DNA of 64,000 bases, from contig CACPMF010000003.1 of the NCBI GenBank assembly GCA_902634935.1, forward strand, positions 1 to 64,000, written 5' to 3'. The DNA comes from an uncultured Pelagibacteraceae bacterium (GTDB taxonomy: Bacteria > Pseudomonadota > Alphaproteobacteria > Pelagibacterales > Pelagibacteraceae). The notes under the pieces were generated by a model. The model ran no database searches, was not told the origin of the DNA, and saw nothing but the letters and a program-made list of their open reading frames with translations. Below, piece after piece: positions 33,846 to 42,328 of the stretch (the first letter of the stretch is position 1; every line of letters starts with the position of its first letter). Position numbers and translations under genes: made by a program.

Positions 33846-34607
33846 TTATAATTTGATTATATCTATATTATCAAAGTCCATTAGATTTATTTTATCGAAC
33901 TCAATTTTAATAGACTTTATATTATTAAAGGGTCCTTTATAAACCCTATAAACATTATTATTTATCTTATCTATTGAAATATTACTTAAGTTGTACTCAT
34001 CAATTAATCTTTTTTTAAGAATTAAAGCCGAATCTTCAAAATATAAGTCTGCAAATTTAATAATATAATTAAACTCCTTCTTTTTTAATTTTAATTTATT
34101 GGTTTTTATTATTTTATTTGTTTCATCACCCAAATTTTCAATAGTAATTCCATCTACAGGAGCTTTATCTGCTACATTTTTTTCTTCTTTAAATGTTTTA
34201 GCTTTCTTAGCAACAAATGCGCCACTGGTATTTATTGTTTGAATTGCAATATAAGGTTCTAAAAGATCAATTTCTAATTCTTTTGCTATTCTTTTAGAAA
34301 TAACAGCATTATAAAAAAGGGGATATTTAGATTTTTTACCTATTTTAGCTAAAATATATTTTCCATTTAATAAATTTGTTACTTTTACTGGAGTATCATA
34401 TTTCAATTTATTATTAAAAATTATAAGCGATCTTTCATCTATTTTTTTATTAACAATTTTATTTTTATAAAGTTGCTCATCATAAATTAAGGCAAACCCT
34501 TTGTTTGAAAAATTTTCAAAATTACTGTTATATTCTAAATTAGTATACCTTTGTTCGCATGCAAATAAAAAAGTTAAAAGAAGTATAAGAGGAATTTTAT
34601 AATTCAT
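33846..34607 (-). CDS. RlpA-like lipoprotein with SPOR domain
   Basis: The 253-residue lipoprotein has a signal peptide and lipobox (LLTFLFAC, cysteine 17). The middle part (about residues 35-120) resembles the RlpA double-psi barrel, with GFALIYDEQLY, SLIIFNNKLKYDTPVKVTNL and the PLFYNAVISKRIAKEL segment. The last 70 residues fit a SPOR domain that binds denuded glycan strands (YIIKFADLYFEDSALILKKR to NVYRVYKGPF). RlpA proteins cut such strands during division; whether this divergent barrel is catalytic is unclear. It overlaps the mltB 3' end by 11 bp. Confidence 0.75.
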   Translation of the reverse strand: MNYKIPLILLLTFLFACEQRYTNLEYNSNFENFSNKGFALIYDEQLYKNKIVNKKIDERSLIIFNNKLKYDTPVKVTNLLNGKYILAKIGKKSKYPLFYNAVISKRIAKELEIDLLEPYIAIQTINTSGAFVAKKAKTFKEEKNVADKAPVDGITIENLGDETNKIIKTNKLKLKKKEFNYIIKFADLYFEDSALILKKRLIDEYNLSNISIDKINNNVYRVYKGPFNNIKSIKIEFDKINLMDFDNIDIIKL

Positions 34608-35595
34608 CTTTGAATTTATTTCTTAAGGTACAAACAGCTAATGCAAATCTTAATGACCGGTTCCATTTTAATATTAAATCATAATTATCAAAGACTATAT
34701 AAGCGGGTGAAAACTTTTTTGCATTTTCAACAATGTCAACATCAGGTGTAATAATAGCTGAATTAAGATTGTTAAATTTTTTTAAATAATCACTATTTTC
34801 TATGTACTTTGAAAAATATTTTACTTTTCTTTTATTGTTTAGTTTTTTTGCCGAAGTATTTAAAAATTCTAATGGAATATCATCTTTTAGATTTATTTTA
34901 TAAAAACATGGAATATTATTATTCCATCCCAAATTTTTTATATAATTAGCAGCTGATGCAAAGGAGTCTTCCATATTTTTTAAATCGATTTTTTTATCGT
35001 TGTTATAATCAATTGCATGATTAGTAATTGTTGATGGCATAAATTGAAAATTACCAAAAGCTCCAGCCCAAGACCCAAATAAAGTGTCTGGATCAATTAT
35101 ATTTGCATCTACTAATTTTAATAAAGTTATGAGTTCAGATGTAAAAAATTTGCTACGTCTTTTATCAAAACTTAGTGTAGCTAATGATGAAACAATGTCC
35201 ATTTTTCCAAGATAGGTACCAAAATTAGTTTCTATACCCATCAAAGCTAATAAGAGATTTTTATCAACTAGAAACTCTTTAGATACAATTTCAATTAATT
35301 TTTGATTTGAATTATAGAGATTTCTGCCCTGAGTAACTTTCTTTTGAGATGTTCGCTTTGATATGTAAGTATAAGTATCCTCGTAAAATTCTGGTTGATA
35401 TCTATCATATTTAATTACATCAGGAAGAAATCTAGAATTATCTATTACACTATTTATTGTTTCTATACTGATTCCTTCATCTAGAGCAATTTTTTTAAAG
35501 TGTATTTTCCAATTTTCAAAATCTGAGGCAGACAAAAATTTAAAGCTTAATAAAAAAAATATTATATTTATTACAAATATTTTAGTTATTTTCAT
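34597..35595 (-). CDS. Lytic murein transglycosylase, MltB family
   Basis: The 332-residue protein cleaves peptidoglycan glycan strands with formation of anhydro-muramic ends. A signal peptide (residues 1-22) is followed by the family's LLALMGIETNFGTYLGKMD, in which the glutamate is the catalytic acid, FDKRRSKFFTSELI, and GSWAGAFGNFQFMPST. I start at 35595 (MKITKIFV), because the ten extra residues up to 35625 lie inside rarD and spoil the signal peptide. The C-terminal peptidoglycan-binding domain seen in some relatives is absent. Confidence 0.9.
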   Translation of the reverse strand: MKITKIFVINIIFFLLSFKFLSASDFENWKIHFKKIALDEGISIETINSVIDNSRFLPDVIKYDRYQPEFYEDTYTYISKRTSQKKVTQGRNLYNSNQKLIEIVSKEFLVDKNLLLALMGIETNFGTYLGKMDIVSSLATLSFDKRRSKFFTSELITLLKLVDANIIDPDTLFGSWAGAFGNFQFMPSTITNHAIDYNNDKKIDLKNMEDSFASAANYIKNLGWNNNIPCFYKINLKDDIPLEFLNTSAKKLNNKRKVKYFSKYIENSDYLKKFNNLNSAIITPDVDIVENAKKFSPAYIVFDNYDLILKWNRSLRFALAVCTLRNKFKDEL

Positions 35596-36463
35596 ATAAA
35601 TCTCTAAGATAAATAAATACAGCAATCCATATTAAAATAAAACTAACTAACTGGTTAATATTGAAAGGCTCATTGAACATAAAATACCCTAAAATAAATT
35701 GTAAAGTGGGTGTAATATAAAAAATCATACCCGTTGGTCCAAGACCACACAATTCAACACCTCTTACATATAAAAATAATGGAATCACTGTCATTGGACC
35801 TGCCATCATAAGAATTAACATCAAAATAGGATTTGATAGTGAGAAGTCATTAACGTTATTTTGAGTAATAAAATAAAAAACTATTAGTATAAAAGGCAAG
35901 ATAAATAAACTTTCTATAAATAAACCAATATCTGTTGACACTGATAATTTTTTTCTGAGTAAATTGTAAAAACCCCAACTTAAGGCAACTGATATTCCAA
36001 CCCATGGTATTGATTTAAAGTCAATCAGAAAGATGTAAACTATAGAAACTAAAACTAAAGAAATAGAAACAAATCTTTTCTTATTTAATTTTTCTTTAAA
36101 AAAGAAATATCCTAAAAAAACGCTTAATATCGGCATGATAAAATATCCAAAACTTGCGTTTATAACTTGATTGGATGAAACTGCATAAATCCAAACTGCC
36201 CAATTTAAAAATATTAATACCCCAGATAAAAATAGAATAAATAATTGTTTTTTATTAAATATAATTTCCTTAAAAATCTTCCATTTTGAAAAAATGATTG
36301 TTGTTACTAAAAGTGTAACTGCAGTCCATAAACTTCTATGCACAACAACTTCTATATGACCTGCAAAAGAAATATATTTAAAATATAAAACACCAAAAAA
36401 ACCCCACCAGAAAGATCCAGCTGCACTTAAAATCAGACCTTGGTTAAAACTTTTTTTATTCAT
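35582..36463 (-). CDS. rarD: RarD-type EamA transporter
   Basis: The 293-residue protein has about ten membrane helices and matches RarD permeases of the drug/metabolite superfamily. Typical segments are GFFGVLYFKYIS, VVVHRSLWTAVTLLV in the first half, the central NWAVWIYAVSSNQVINASFGYFI, and GLGPTGMIFYITPTLQFIL near the end. Substrate is not established for the family. It is the first gene of the leftward operon, facing tRNA-Ser across an 88-bp gap, and overlaps mltB by 14 bp. Confidence 0.88.
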   Translation of the reverse strand: MNKKSFNQGLILSAAGSFWWGFFGVLYFKYISFAGHIEVVVHRSLWTAVTLLVTTIIFSKWKIFKEIIFNKKQLFILFLSGVLIFLNWAVWIYAVSSNQVINASFGYFIMPILSVFLGYFFFKEKLNKKRFVSISLVLVSIVYIFLIDFKSIPWVGISVALSWGFYNLLRKKLSVSTDIGLFIESLFILPFILIVFYFITQNNVNDFSLSNPILMLILMMAGPMTVIPLFLYVRGVELCGLGPTGMIFYITPTLQFILGYFMFNEPFNINQLVSFILIWIAVFIYLRDLYENN

Positions 36464-36511
36464 AATGAAATTATTATTAAAAAGATTTTGATTAATATCT
36501 AATCTATTTTA

Positions 36512-36540
36512 TTGTTGAAATATATATCAATACTTATAAA
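36512..36540 (+). promoter_or_regulatory. Likely promoter of tRNA-Ser
   Basis: TTGTTG (36512-36517) and TATAAA (36535-36540) are separated by 17 bases. The implied start lies about five bases before the mature tRNA at 36552. Confidence 0.5.
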
Positions 36541-36551
36541 ACCTAGCTCAC

Positions 36552-36641
36552 GGAGAGATGGCTGAGCGGTTGAAAGCACCGGTCTTGAAAACCGGCAAAG
36601 GGGCAACTCTTTCCTGGGTTCGAATCCCAGTCTCTCCGCCA
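36552..36641 (+). tRNA. tRNA-Ser (anticodon TGA)
   Basis: Acceptor GGAGAGA/TCTCTCC with G discriminator, anticodon stem CCGGT/ACCGG with loop CTTGAAA, a long variable arm typical of class II tRNAs, and the T arm GGGTTCGAATCCC are present with encoded CCA. The anticodon TGA reads UCN serine codons. Confidence 0.97.
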
Positions 36642-36896
36642 TTAATATTTTTTTTTAAATTCCCGCAATTTTATTATGACTTTGGATAAATTTTTGTTTT
36701 TTTTTGATTCAGAAATTTTGATTAACTCTTCATCACCAAGATTAATTAATTTATTCAAATCTTCTAATTCTTCTAAATTTAAATTTTCAACAATTTCGTT
36801 TACAAACTTATAAACAAATAAGTCCATTTCTTTAGTACCTCTATATTGAGCTCTATATTTTATTTTATTAATAAGATTTTGCTTGTTTGAATCCAT
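36642..36896 (-). CDS. sdhE: Succinate dehydrogenase assembly factor SdhE (DUF339 family)
   Basis: SdhE helps attach FAD to succinate dehydrogenase. The 84-residue helical protein has the family motif RGTKEMD (residues 19-25; consensus RGxxEMD) and the following FVNEIVENLNLEELEDLNKL. The stop codon begins at the base after the tRNA-Ser CCA on the other strand. It is divergent from recG with 24 bp between starts, the normal alphaproteobacterial arrangement. Confidence 0.9.
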   Translation of the reverse strand: MDSNKQNLINKIKYRAQYRGTKEMDLFVYKFVNEIVENLNLEELEDLNKLINLGDEELIKISESKKNKNLSKVIIKLREFKKKY

Positions 36897-36920
36897 ATAA
36901 TATAGATTTATATATACTTT

Positions 36921-38963
36921 ATGCAGGATTATGAATATTTTTTATCAAAAATTAGTAGCATTAAAGGAATAGGTAAAAAAACTACACAATTATTTTTAAA
37001 AAAAAAAATATTAAATATCTTTGATTTATTATGGCACGCACCTATTTCAAAAATAGAAACTTCAAAGACAGTAAATATTGATCAATTACAAATAGGCAAA
37101 ACTCAATCAATACAACTAGTCCCAAAAAAGTATAATTTTCCTAGAATTAGAAATTTGCCTAATAGGGTTAACTGTTTATCTTCTGAAAAGAAAATTGATT
37201 GTGTATTCTTTAATAGTTATGAAGGTTATATAAAAAAAATACTTCCTCTAGATCAAGAAATAATTATTTATGGAAAAGTAGGTTTTTATAAAAATAAATA
37301 TCAAATAACTAATCCAAAATTAGTGTCAGAGACGGAAGATGGAAATATAAAAGATATAAATACTTATAGTCTGACAGAAGGACTTACAGCTTCAAAATAT
37401 AATAAAACTATTGAAATTATATTTAAAAATATGCCTGTACTTAAAGAATGGCATAACGCAGAAATTTTAAAATATTTCAATAATGTAAGTTGGGATCAAT
37501 CTATTAGAAAGATTCATAGTGAAGAAATAGAAACTCTTCAGAACTCAGATTACCTAAGAAGATTAATTTTTGATGAAATTATCTCAAACTTTTTAATCTC
37601 ATCTGAAATAAGAAAAAAAATTAAGGTGATTAAAAAAAAAGAGAAGATTTTTGATCCAAATATTTATCACAAATATTTAAAAAAATTTAAATTTATACTT
37701 ACAAATGATCAAATAAAGGCAATGAAAGAAATAAATAATGACCTCAAATCAAAACAGAGAATGTTTAGGTTGCTTCAAGGTGATGTGGGATCAGGAAAAA
37801 CAATAATTGCATTAATTGCTGCATTAAATGTTATAAAATCAGGTTTTCAAGTAGCTTTAATGGTTCCTACTGAAATACTAGCTAAACAACACTATAATTT
37901 TGCATCAGATTTATTTGGAAAAGATATATCAATAGAACTATTAACAGGAAAAACTGAATACAAACAAAAAAAAAGTACATTAGAAAATATAAAGCAAAAT
38001 AAAATAAAATTGATCATTGGAACACATGCCCTTTTTCAAAAAAAAGTAGATTATAAAAATCTTGGTTTAATTATTATCGATGAACAACATAAATTTGGTG
38101 TAAGACAACGAAAAGAATTATCTGACAAAGGTGGTAATAATTGTGATGTACTTGTTATGTCTGCAACTCCAATACCTCGTACTATGATGATGACAATCTA
38201 TGGAGATATGGATGTTACTTTAATTAAACAAAAACCAAAAAATAGAAAAGCAATAACCACTTATAGTAAATTAGAAACAAAAATAGAAGAAATTATAAAA
38301 TTTTGTAAAAAAGAAATTTCCTCTGGTAATCAGATATTTTGGGTTTGCCCACTTATTGAAAAATCACAGAAACTTGATCATCAGTCTGCAGTAGAAAAGA
38401 GTAAATTTTTAGAAGAATATTTTAAAAACAAAATTGGCCTAATTCATGGATCAATGGAAAAAGATGAAAAAAATAAAGTACTTGATAATTTTCTAAATAA
38501 AAAAATTGATGTGTTGGTGTCAACAACTGTCATTGAAGTAGGAATTGATTTCCCAAATGCAAATGTAATCATCATTGAAAATGCAAATAAATATGGGTTA
38601 TCACAATTGCATCAACTCAGAGGCAGAGTTGGAAGAGGTAACAAACAAAGTACATGTATCTTAATGTTTAAGTCAAATTTAAGTGAAAATGCAAAAAAAA
38701 GAATAAATATTTTAAAAAGCTCAAATGATGGTTTTGAAATTTCAGAACAAGATATGGTTTTAAGAGGTTATGGAGATGTCTTGGGGTTTAAACAAAGTGG
38801 TTTAAAAAAATTTAAATTAGCTGATCCTATTTTACATAAAGATCTTTTTATATTAGCTGAAAAAGAGGTTAAAAAAATTGAGTTAAAAGACAAACAGATT
38901 GATCAGTATTATAAATTACTTAAACTTTATGACCGTGCCTCAATCTTAAATGATATTATTTAG
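36921..38963 (+). CDS. recG: ATP-dependent DNA helicase RecG
   Basis: RecG remodels stalled replication forks and Holliday junctions. The 680-residue length is right. The N-terminal wedge domain begins with a helix-hairpin-helix-like SSIKGIGKKTTQLF. Helicase motifs are GDVGSGKT (from about residue 287), a DEQH box in LIIIDEQHKFGVRQR, SATPIPRTM, and the C-terminal TTVIEVGIDFPNA and LRGRVGRG. Its 3' end overlaps the convergent DUF502 gene by 8 bp. Confidence 0.96.
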   Translation: MQDYEYFLSKISSIKGIGKKTTQLFLKKKILNIFDLLWHAPISKIETSKTVNIDQLQIGKTQSIQLVPKKYNFPRIRNLPNRVNCLSSEKKIDCVFFNSYEGYIKKILPLDQEIIIYGKVGFYKNKYQITNPKLVSETEDGNIKDINTYSLTEGLTASKYNKTIEIIFKNMPVLKEWHNAEILKYFNNVSWDQSIRKIHSEEIETLQNSDYLRRLIFDEIISNFLISSEIRKKIKVIKKKEKIFDPNIYHKYLKKFKFILTNDQIKAMKEINNDLKSKQRMFRLLQGDVGSGKTIIALIAALNVIKSGFQVALMVPTEILAKQHYNFASDLFGKDISIELLTGKTEYKQKKSTLENIKQNKIKLIIGTHALFQKKVDYKNLGLIIIDEQHKFGVRQRKELSDKGGNNCDVLVMSATPIPRTMMMTIYGDMDVTLIKQKPKNRKAITTYSKLETKIEEIIKFCKKEISSGNQIFWVCPLIEKSQKLDHQSAVEKSKFLEEYFKNKIGLIHGSMEKDEKNKVLDNFLNKKIDVLVSTTVIEVGIDFPNANVIIIENANKYGLSQLHQLRGRVGRGNKQSTCILMFKSNLSENAKKRINILKSSNDGFEISEQDMVLRGYGDVLGFKQSGLKKFKLADPILHKDLFILAEKEVKKIELKDKQIDQYYKLLKLYDRASILNDII

Positions 38964-39579
38964 ATTGAGGGTTTGAAGTCCCTGCAGATACAATAAACTT
39001 AGACGCCTCTTCAAAACTCATATCTAAATACAAAACTTCCTCTTTTGGAAACATTAGTAAAAATCCACTGGTTGGATTTGGTGTGGTTGGAACAAATACA
39101 TTAACAAGATTTTTGTTTGTTTTTTTTGAGATTTCTCCTTCATTGTCTTTAGTTGCAAATCCTACTGCCCAGCTTCCTTTTCGTGGATACTCAATTAAAA
39201 CTACACTTTTTCTGTCTCCCTTTTTAGGAGCCAATGATTCGGTCATCTGTCCTATTGCTGAATAAATAGTTCGAAGAATAGGAATTCTTTTAAATAAATC
39301 ATTTACGAATTGTAAAATTTTTTTTCCTATAAATGATAAAGATAAACTTCCAACTAATGTTATAAATATAATTGCAAGAACTATCTCTAGACCTGGGATA
39401 GCATATGGCAAATACGTATTTGGATTAAGCTCATAAGGTATTAGTTTAGAAGAAACTGAAATAAAAAATTTGGTTAAATAAAGTGTAATGCCAATTGGAA
39501 TTAATACAACTATCCCTGTGATAAAATAATTTCTTAATCTAGCAAATAAAGATATGCTTTTTCTTTTAAATTTTGCCAT
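38956..39579 (-). CDS. DUF502-family membrane protein
   Basis: The 207-residue protein has two membrane helices (ITGIVVLIPIGITLYLTKF and LEIVLAIIFITLVGSLSLSF) followed by a soluble C-terminal domain. The conserved RIPILRTIYSAIGQM and FVPTTPNPTSGFLLMFP segments identify DUF502, a family without established function that is widespread in bacteria and plants. In alphaproteobacteria it commonly neighbours recG, as here. Confidence 0.88.
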   Translation of the reverse strand: MAKFKRKSISLFARLRNYFITGIVVLIPIGITLYLTKFFISVSSKLIPYELNPNTYLPYAIPGLEIVLAIIFITLVGSLSLSFIGKKILQFVNDLFKRIPILRTIYSAIGQMTESLAPKKGDRKSVVLIEYPRKGSWAVGFATKDNEGEISKKTNKNLVNVFVPTTPNPTSGFLLMFPKEEVLYLDMSFEEASKFIVSAGTSNPQSK

Positions 39580-39582
39580 ATT

Positions 39583-39660
39583 TTAATTATAACTAGAGTA
39601 AATTACAAATGAAACTGCAAGAACAAATAAGAAAACTAAAATCTTGTTATTTAATATCAT
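39583..39660 (-). CDS. Possible 25-residue membrane miniprotein
   Basis: An ATG at 39660 opens a 25-codon ORF ending three bases before the DUF502 start. The product is essentially one membrane helix (ILVFLFVLAVSFVIYSS). There is no visible ribosome-binding site, so expression is uncertain. It could be a small leader ORF of DUF502 or coincidence in AT-rich DNA. Confidence 0.22.
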   Translation of the reverse strand: MILNNKILVFLFVLAVSFVIYSSYN

Positions 39661-39702
39661 ATAATTGTTTGTTAGTTACATGTAATATAATTATGAGTAA
39701 AA

Positions 39703-40524
39703 GTGAATAGAAGAAATTTCATATATTTAATGGGCTGTGGATGTGCCTCTTTTGGTCTTCATGCCTGCACAAGTGTTCCGATAACAGATCGAAAACAGCT
39801 CAGACTTATTCCTGAGTCTAAACTTAATGCTCAAGCAGAAAAATTGTATGAAAAAGTCAAAGAAAAAGAAAAGCTTAGCAAAGATATTGCATCTTTAAAT
39901 AAAATAAAAAATATTGGCGCAAAAATTGAAAATTCAATAACTGAATATTTTGCAAGAAGTAATCAACCAGATCCAACAGCTAATTTTAGATGGGAGTATA
40001 TTTTAATAGAAAATAAAAAAGTTAAAAATGCATGGTGTATGCCTGGTGGAAAAATTGCTGTTTACACAGGCATGCTTGATATTACAAAAAATGATAATGG
40101 ATTAGCTGCTGTAATGGGTCATGAAATAGCTCATGCTGTAGCAAAACACTCAGTTGAAAGAGCAAGTAGAGGAACGTTATTAAATGTGGGTACAAAAATT
40201 CTAGATATTGCAACTAAAGGTGCTGTATCTAATGTAAATAGAACAACTGGGATGGATACAGTTGGTTTGTTATCTCAAATTGGAATTATGAATCCTTTTA
40301 ATAGAAAACAAGAGAGTGAAGCTGATTACTTAGGTTTAATATTTGCGTCATTATCTGGCTATGACATAAGAGAGACAGTAAAAATTTGGGAGAGAATGCG
40401 AGAAGCTAACAAAGGTAAGGAACCACCGGAATTCATGAGTACGCATCCTTCCTCAACCAATAGAATAAATAACATCACCTCTTGGATAAATGAGGTAACT
40501 TTAGAATATCCACCAATTTCTTAA
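39703..40524 (+). CDS. M48-family metalloprotease, predicted Tat-exported lipoprotein
   Basis: The 273-residue zinc protease has HEIAH (His140, Glu141, His144) in VMGHEIAHAVAKHSVERAS and the third ligand in RKQESEADYLGLIFA. Together with a C-terminal FMSTHPSSTNRI segment this is the LoiP/YcaL-like M48 group, acting on periplasmic substrates. The start is GTG at 39703; an in-frame TGA lies just upstream. The N-terminus NRRNFIYLMG resembles a twin-arginine signal and ends with a lipobox, LHAC (cysteine 22). A Tat system is encoded in this window. Confidence 0.88.
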   Translation: MNRRNFIYLMGCGCASFGLHACTSVPITDRKQLRLIPESKLNAQAEKLYEKVKEKEKLSKDIASLNKIKNIGAKIENSITEYFARSNQPDPTANFRWEYILIENKKVKNAWCMPGGKIAVYTGMLDITKNDNGLAAVMGHEIAHAVAKHSVERASRGTLLNVGTKILDIATKGAVSNVNRTTGMDTVGLLSQIGIMNPFNRKQESEADYLGLIFASLSGYDIRETVKIWERMREANKGKEPPEFMSTHPSSTNRINNITSWINEVTLEYPPIS

Positions 40525-40527
40525 AAT

Positions 40528-40532
<5 letters not shown>
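40511..40532. other. 9-bp inverted repeat joining the M48 gene end and tRNA-Lys 3' end
   Basis: CACCAATTT (40511-40519) pairs perfectly with AAATTGGTG (40524-40532) around a 4-base loop. On the minus strand the repeat includes the encoded CCA of tRNA-Lys and its 3' trailer. No T-run follows on either strand. Confidence 0.5.
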
Positions 40533-40603
<71 letters not shown>

Positions 40604-40627
40604 AACGGGGGTCCTTATATTGATTTT

Positions 40628-40653
40628 TATCCATTTATCAATGGATAATTTTT
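40628..40653 (+). terminator. Possible terminator for the M48 gene
   Basis: TATCCAT (40628-40634) pairs with ATGGATA (40641-40647) around a 6-base loop, followed by AATTTTT on the plus strand. It would end rightward transcription after reading antisense through tRNA-Lys. On the minus strand it is followed by A residues, so it does not fit tgt. Confidence 0.4.
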
Positions 40654-41764
40654 ACAGAATGTTAATATACTTATCGTGAAATTCTTTAAAAGTTCCATTT
40701 TTAATATTTTTTCTAATCTCACTCATCAACTCCTGATAAAAGTTAATATTATTTAAAGTTAACAGCATAGATGCTAACATTTCATTAGTATTAAATAAGT
40801 GATTCAAATAATTTTTTGAGTATTTATTTAAGTCAAATTTAGAAACATTTAAATCTAGAGGCGAATTATCGTTTTGATATTTTGCATTTCTTATTTGTAC
40901 TCTTCCATTCCATGTGAATGCCAAACCAGTTCTGCCAGATCGTGTTGGTAATACACAATCAAACATATCAATACCTCTTTTAACTGCGCCAATAATGTCT
41001 GAGGGAGTACCAACGCCCATAAGATATCTAGGTTTATCTTTTGGTAAATAATCTTTAACTCCATCCAATACATCAAACATTTCTTTCTGAGTTTCTCCAA
41101 CCGCCAAACCACCCATCGCATAACCATCAAAATCAATATCTATAAGTTGCTCTAGTGATTTTAATCTTAAGTCATTAAACAGACCGCCTTGAACTATTCC
41201 AAATAAACCTTTGTGAGGATTGTCTCCAAATGCATTTTTTGATCTTTTTGCCCAATACATTGATAAATCCATTGATTTTTTAATTTTCTCAAAATCATCA
41301 GTTTTTTTTGGACATTCATCCATTACCATTACTATGTCTGAGTTGAGGCCCTTTTGAACTCTAATACTCTCCTCAGGACTTAAAATAAACTTATTACCAT
41401 CAATATGAGATTGAAAAATAGCACCCTTCTCTCTGTCGATTTTATTAAATTTTGATAATGACATTACTTGAAATCCACCAGAGTCAGTTAATATAGGCAA
41501 GTTGCAATTCATAAATTCATGCAAACCTCCAACACTTGAAATTCTATCAACACCTGGTCTTAACATTAGGTGATAGGTGTTTCCCAATATAATTTCGCTT
41601 CCAGTTTGAACTACATCTTTTATGAATGCGCCTTTTACAGTCGCCTGTGTACCAACAGGCATAAAAGCAGGTGTATTAATATCACCTCTATGGGTTTCAA
41701 TAACTCCTACTCGTGAATGGTTTTCAGTATGATTAACATTAAAATTAAATTTTTTTAATGCCAT
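40652..41764 (-). CDS. tgt: Queuine/7-deazaguanine tRNA-guanine transglycosylase lacking the zinc motif
   Basis: Tgt swaps guanine 34 for a queuosine precursor in tRNAs with GUN anticodons. The 370-residue protein keeps LTDSGGFQVMSL (catalytic aspartate), MVMDECPKK, GIVQGGLF, MGGLAVGE, and the nucleophile region FDCVLPTRSGRTG. However, the C-terminal zinc site is gone: where other Tgts read CxCxxC and later IHN, this one reads DLNVSKFDLNKYS and LNN, with no cysteine after the VLPTR loop. The gene ends the gyrA-coaD-ppi-tgt series; queA, often between ppi and tgt, is missing. Confidence 0.93.
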   Translation of the reverse strand: MALKKFNFNVNHTENHSRVGVIETHRGDINTPAFMPVGTQATVKGAFIKDVVQTGSEIILGNTYHLMLRPGVDRISSVGGLHEFMNCNLPILTDSGGFQVMSLSKFNKIDREKGAIFQSHIDGNKFILSPEESIRVQKGLNSDIVMVMDECPKKTDDFEKIKKSMDLSMYWAKRSKNAFGDNPHKGLFGIVQGGLFNDLRLKSLEQLIDIDFDGYAMGGLAVGETQKEMFDVLDGVKDYLPKDKPRYLMGVGTPSDIIGAVKRGIDMFDCVLPTRSGRTGLAFTWNGRVQIRNAKYQNDNSPLDLNVSKFDLNKYSKNYLNHLFNTNEMLASMLLTLNNINFYQELMSEIRKNIKNGTFKEFHDKYINIL

Positions 41765-41770
41765 TCATTT

Positions 41771-42328
41771 TTATTCAGACTTAAAACTAATTATTTTATC
41801 TGGTTCAGAAACTGATCCATTAGGACCATCACCTTTTTTAATTTTATCAACAAACTCCATTCCTTCAATAACTTTACCAAAGACTGTATAGTTTCTATCT
41901 AAATAAGAGGCTGACTCAAAACAAATAAAAAATTGACTATTAGCACTGTTTGGATCAGAAGATCTTGCCATAGATACAGTGCCACGTTCATGGGGCAAAT
42001 CATTAAATTCTTGTTTTAAATCAGGTAAGTCAGATCCGCCCATTCCTGCTCTTTGCAGATTAAAATCGGATGATGAGGAATTTCCAAATTTTACATCTCC
42101 TGTTTGAGCCATAAAGCCATCAATAACTCTATGAAATACTACATTATCATATTTACCACTGTTAGCTAACTCAGTAATTCTTTTTACATGATTAGGGGCA
42201 ACATCTGGAAACATTTCTATTTTAACATCTCCATCTTTTAATTTTAAAATCATTATATTCTCCTTTGCATTTAGTTTTGAAGTTAAAGTTAATAAAATAA
42301 AAAATAAAATATTTATATATTTAAGCAT
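41771..42328 (-). CDS. Peptidyl-prolyl cis-trans isomerase, cyclophilin type, exported
   Basis: The 185-residue protein has an N-terminal signal peptide (residues 1-21, ending LNAKE) and a compact cyclophilin domain. The active-site residues lie in FHRVIDGFMAQTGD (arginine, phenylalanine, glutamine) and in SQFFICF, with ARSSDPNSANSQFF typical of bacterial cyclophilins. It probably folds periplasmic proteins. It overlaps coaD by 8 bp and is 6 bp from tgt. Confidence 0.93.
   Translation of the reverse strand: MLKYINILFFILLTLTSKLNAKENIMILKLKDGDVKIEMFPDVAPNHVKRITELANSGKYDNVVFHRVIDGFMAQTGDVKFGNSSSSDFNLQRAGMGGSDLPDLKQEFNDLPHERGTVSMARSSDPNSANSQFFICFESASYLDRNYTVFGKVIEGMEFVDKIKKGDGPNGSVSEPDKIISFKSE

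Noticed and set aside
40628-40653. Terminator for tgt on the minus strand
   Set aside because: On the minus strand the stem is followed by A residues rather than T residues; only the plus strand fits a terminator.
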